Origin: Pseudomonas taeanensis MS-3
GTDB lineage: Bacteria; Pseudomonadota; Gammaproteobacteria; Pseudomonadales; Pseudomonadaceae
Assembly (NCBI RefSeq): GCF_000498575.2
Contig: NZ_AWSQ01000001.1
Coordinates: 849,914 to 913,913 of the forward strand
Reading direction: 5' to 3'
Length of the DNA stretch: 64,000 bases
A model generated the notes under the pieces. The model searched no databases and was not told the origin of the DNA. It saw nothing but the letters and a program-made list of their open reading frames with translations. Positions 62,185 to 64,000 of this stretch are shown one piece after another. The translations under genes and the position numbers were made by a program. Every line of letters begins with the position of its first letter. Within the stretch, counting starts at the first letter, position 1.

Positions 62185-63639
62185 TCAGTGGTCGCTGTCG
62201 AGCAACTGCGCCACGGTCGCGCCGACAATCCGTACCGCCTCCTCGAGGTGCGCGTCAGGCTTGGCCGCGTAGTTCAGGCGCAGGCAGTTGCGGTACTTGC
62301 CGGCGGCGGAAAAGATGCTGCCGGGGGCGATCTGGATCTTGTGCGGCAGCAAGGCGCGGTTCAGCCGTTGGCTGTCGAATGCGCTGTCCAGTTCGAGCCA
62401 CAGCATGAAGCCACCGTGCGGTTGGCTGATCCGCGTGCCGACGGGAAAGTAGCGGCGGACCCAGTCGGTCATCAGGTCACGGCTGCGCGTGTACTGGCTG
62501 CGCATGCGGCGCAGGTGCGGCTCGTAATGGCCGCTTTCGATGAATTCCGCCAGGGCCAGTTGCGGCAGCTGCGCGGTCATGCCGGTGCCGATGTACTTGA
62601 GGTGCAGCACTTTTTGCAGATAACGCCCCGGGGCAATCCAGCCGACGCGCAGGCCTGGAGCCAGGGTCTTGGAGAAGGAGCTGCAGAGCAGCACGCGACC
62701 ATCGTCATCATAGGATTTGATGGTGCGCGGTCGTGGGTAGCTGTAGGCCAGCTCGCCGTAGACGTCGTCCTCGATGATGGCCACGTCGTAGCGCTGAGCC
62801 AGGGTCAGCAAGGCACGCTTGTTGGCCTCCGGCATGATGTAACCCAGTGGGTTGTTGCACGTCGGGGTGAGCTGGATGGCCTTGATCGGCCATTGCTCCA
62901 GGGCCAGCTCCAGCGCCTCCAGGCTGATCCCGGTCAGCGGATCGGTAGGCAATTCCAGGGCTTTCATGCCGAAGCCCTTGAGAGCCTGCATCACCCCGTG
63001 AAAGCTCGGCGAGTCGACTGCGACGATATCGCCCGGCTGGCAGGTGGCGCAGATCGCCGCCGACAAGGCTTCGTGGCAGCCGGTGGTGATGACGATGTCC
63101 TGATAAGGAATCTGACAACCGGAGTCCAGCAGCAGGCGTGACACCTGTTCGCGCAAACCCGGGTCGCCATGGATGCAGCCGTAGCTCAGCTCTGCCACCG
63201 ACTGTCGGCGGCCCAGGCGCGACAGCGAGCGCAGCAGCGGTTTCAGGGTCGGGCTGCTGATATCCGGCATGCCGCGCCCGAGTTGCAGCACGTCACTGCC
63301 GGGCGGGATGCTGATCAGTTCCAACACGTTATCCCACTGCGAGACATCCACCGGCCGTTGCACGCTGCGGTTGATCTTCGGCAAGGCCAATTTCTGTCGG
63401 TTGGGCGGTACGAAATAGCCGGACTTCGGCCGTGGCGTGGCCATGCCCTGATCTTCCAGGTGCCGATAGGCCTGCTGCACCGTGCTCAGGCTCACGCCAT
63501 GTTCGAGGCTCAAGGCGCGCACCGAGGGCAAGCGATCGCCCGGGCGGTACAGACCTTGCTCGATCCGAGCACCAAGCTGTTCGGCCAGATCGACATACAG
63601 TGTCATGACAGATGCCTCGTGATTGAGGAGAGGACCCAT
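62185..63639 (-). CDS. MocR/PdxR-type regulator (GntR HTH with aminotransferase domain)
   Basis: 484 residues. N-terminal GntR helix-turn-helix (LYRPGDRLPSVRALSLEHGV, STVQQAYRHLEDQG) and from about 110 a fold-I aminotransferase domain: VITTGCHEALSAAICAT, TPTCNNPLGYIM, EDDVYGEL and CSSFSKTLAPGLRVGW with the PLP Lys. Such proteins sense PLP or an amino compound and control nearby metabolic genes. GAGGCATCTGTC precedes the ATG. A start at MTLYVDLAEQLG (about 63606) is also plausible. Confidence 0.88.
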   Translation of the reverse strand: MGPLLNHEASVMTLYVDLAEQLGARIEQGLYRPGDRLPSVRALSLEHGVSLSTVQQAYRHLEDQGMATPRPKSGYFVPPNRQKLALPKINRSVQRPVDVSQWDNVLELISIPPGSDVLQLGRGMPDISSPTLKPLLRSLSRLGRRQSVAELSYGCIHGDPGLREQVSRLLLDSGCQIPYQDIVITTGCHEALSAAICATCQPGDIVAVDSPSFHGVMQALKGFGMKALELPTDPLTGISLEALELALEQWPIKAIQLTPTCNNPLGYIMPEANKRALLTLAQRYDVAIIEDDVYGELAYSYPRPRTIKSYDDDGRVLLCSSFSKTLAPGLRVGWIAPGRYLQKVLHLKYIGTGMTAQLPQLALAEFIESGHYEPHLRRMRSQYTRSRDLMTDWVRRYFPVGTRISQPHGGFMLWLELDSAFDSQRLNRALLPHKIQIAPGSIFSAAGKYRNCLRLNYAAKPDAHLEEAVRIVGATVAQLLDSDH

Positions 63640-63778
63640 ACAGATGCTGGGGAAAACTTCGATTCAGTCGCAGCAGGCGACTATCTGTATGGAGTAAATA
63701 ACTATTTTCTGAATCTGTCATGCTTTTTGCGAATTGGCCATCATCATCTCCCATAGCGCGTCTAGCCAGGAGACGGAG

Positions 63779-64000
63779 ATGAGCGGGTTCAATGAGGTAG
63801 AGCTGGCCTTGCGTCAGCAGGATCTGTTGGATGAGGTGCGGTTACGGGTGGTGGCGAGCAGCACGGCCGAGGGGCGTGAGTCCGGCCAATCGCGCTGGGC
63901 GCTGTTCTGGCGGAGGCTGAGCACCCGTCGAGCCTTGCTGTCACTGACTGCCGAGCAGCTGGCCGATGTTGGCCTGAGCCGGGAGCAGGCCCTGCGTGAG
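63779..64000 (+). CDS. DUF1127-like protein, incomplete at window end
   Basis: Starts at ATG 63779 with CAGGAGACGGAG upstream: MSGFNEVELALRQQDLLDEV, then FWRRLSTRRALLSLTAEQLA and DVGLSREQALRE with no stop by 64000. The RR-x-LL-x-L-x-x-x-L-x-D-x-G-L-S motif is that of DUF1127, small basic proteins often linked to RNA or stress functions. 74 codons are visible; divergent from the MocR gene. Confidence 0.8.
   Translation, partial: MSGFNEVELALRQQDLLDEVRLRVVASSTAEGRESGQSRWALFWRRLSTRRALLSLTAEQLADVGLSREQALRE

Noticed and set aside
62062..63141. 359-codon ORF on the + strand
   Set aside because: Antisense to the MocR-type regulator; low-complexity Val/Gln/Arg composition and no motif.
1..64000. tRNA or rRNA genes
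   Set aside because: No CCA-ended cloverleaf or rRNA-like stretch was recognised by eye, including next to the radC junction; a tRNA search would be needed to exclude them fully.

Overview
The window looks like a Pseudomonas chromosome. From about 53.6 kb rightwards it is high-GC core sequence with the gene order peptide-binding protein, rpmB-rpmG, cupin, class III transaminase, KauB-type aldehyde dehydrogenase, MFS transporter. As I recall, this matches the PA5317 to PA5311 neighbourhood of P. aeruginosa, although the haloalkane dehalogenase is an addition. An imuB/dnaE2 mutasome relic, a rulAB-like umuDC pair, IS1182, IS21 and attC-targeting IS110/IS1111 elements also fit Pseudomonas.

Positions 1 to about 53,600 are accessory DNA. 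The right edge is marked by a block of three tyrosine-recombinase genes plus a small coiled-coil gene (47.9-53.5 kb, clearly AT-richer than the flanks). It abuts a 3' fragment of radC (53601-53759) that begins exactly at the HNHPSG motif, so an element using a multi-recombinase system appears to have integrated into radC. The other half of radC is not in the window, so the element is longer than 53 kb or has been rearranged.

The accessory cargo, left to right, is as follows. Broken paralogues of genes found again at 44 kb (0.35-1.1 kb). A retron-type reverse transcriptase fused to a trypsin-like protease, with a candidate msr-msd RNA just upstream (1.56-3.5 kb). A DUF262 plus OLD-like ATPase/TOPRIM operon (4.1-6.6 kb). 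A broken PD-(D/E)XK gene (6.9-8.0 kb). A di-haem cytochrome, a lipoprotein hydrolase, a GNAT enzyme and a MerR-methyltransferase fusion (8-14.3 kb). Two carbohydrate genes, one a GT25/P-loop/GH16 fusion (14.7-17.8 kb). A possible restriction-type nuclease (18.8 kb). An SOS cassette of SRAP protein and umuDC around one LexA box (20.3-22.8 kb). A small integron cassette array without an integrase, whose two attC sites are each split by an IS1111-type element (23.8-28.1 kb). Two IS1182 elements around a DUF4238 gene (28.4-33.1 kb). A large STAND NTPase with an N-terminal PD-(D/E)XK nuclease and a coupled 59-codon ORF (33.1-38.5 kb). A Xre/RES toxin-antitoxin pair (38.9-39.8 kb). A MITE and an IS21 element that has destroyed imuB and dnaE2 (39.9-43.9 kb). 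A regulator next to HAD and IMPase-like genes (45.6-47.7 kb).

A dispersed palindromic repeat with a GGCCGATT-type arm and a CTGCCGGTC centre occurs about a dozen times between 0.2 and 40 kb. I found no convincing copy in the core part. Three of the mobile elements sit inside copies of it.

The region reads as a defence and mobile-element island. The best candidates for a poorly described system are the reverse transcriptase-protease with its putative RNA, the DUF262-OLD pair, and the STAND nuclease with its small partner. All function calls are from reading motifs; no database search was possible.
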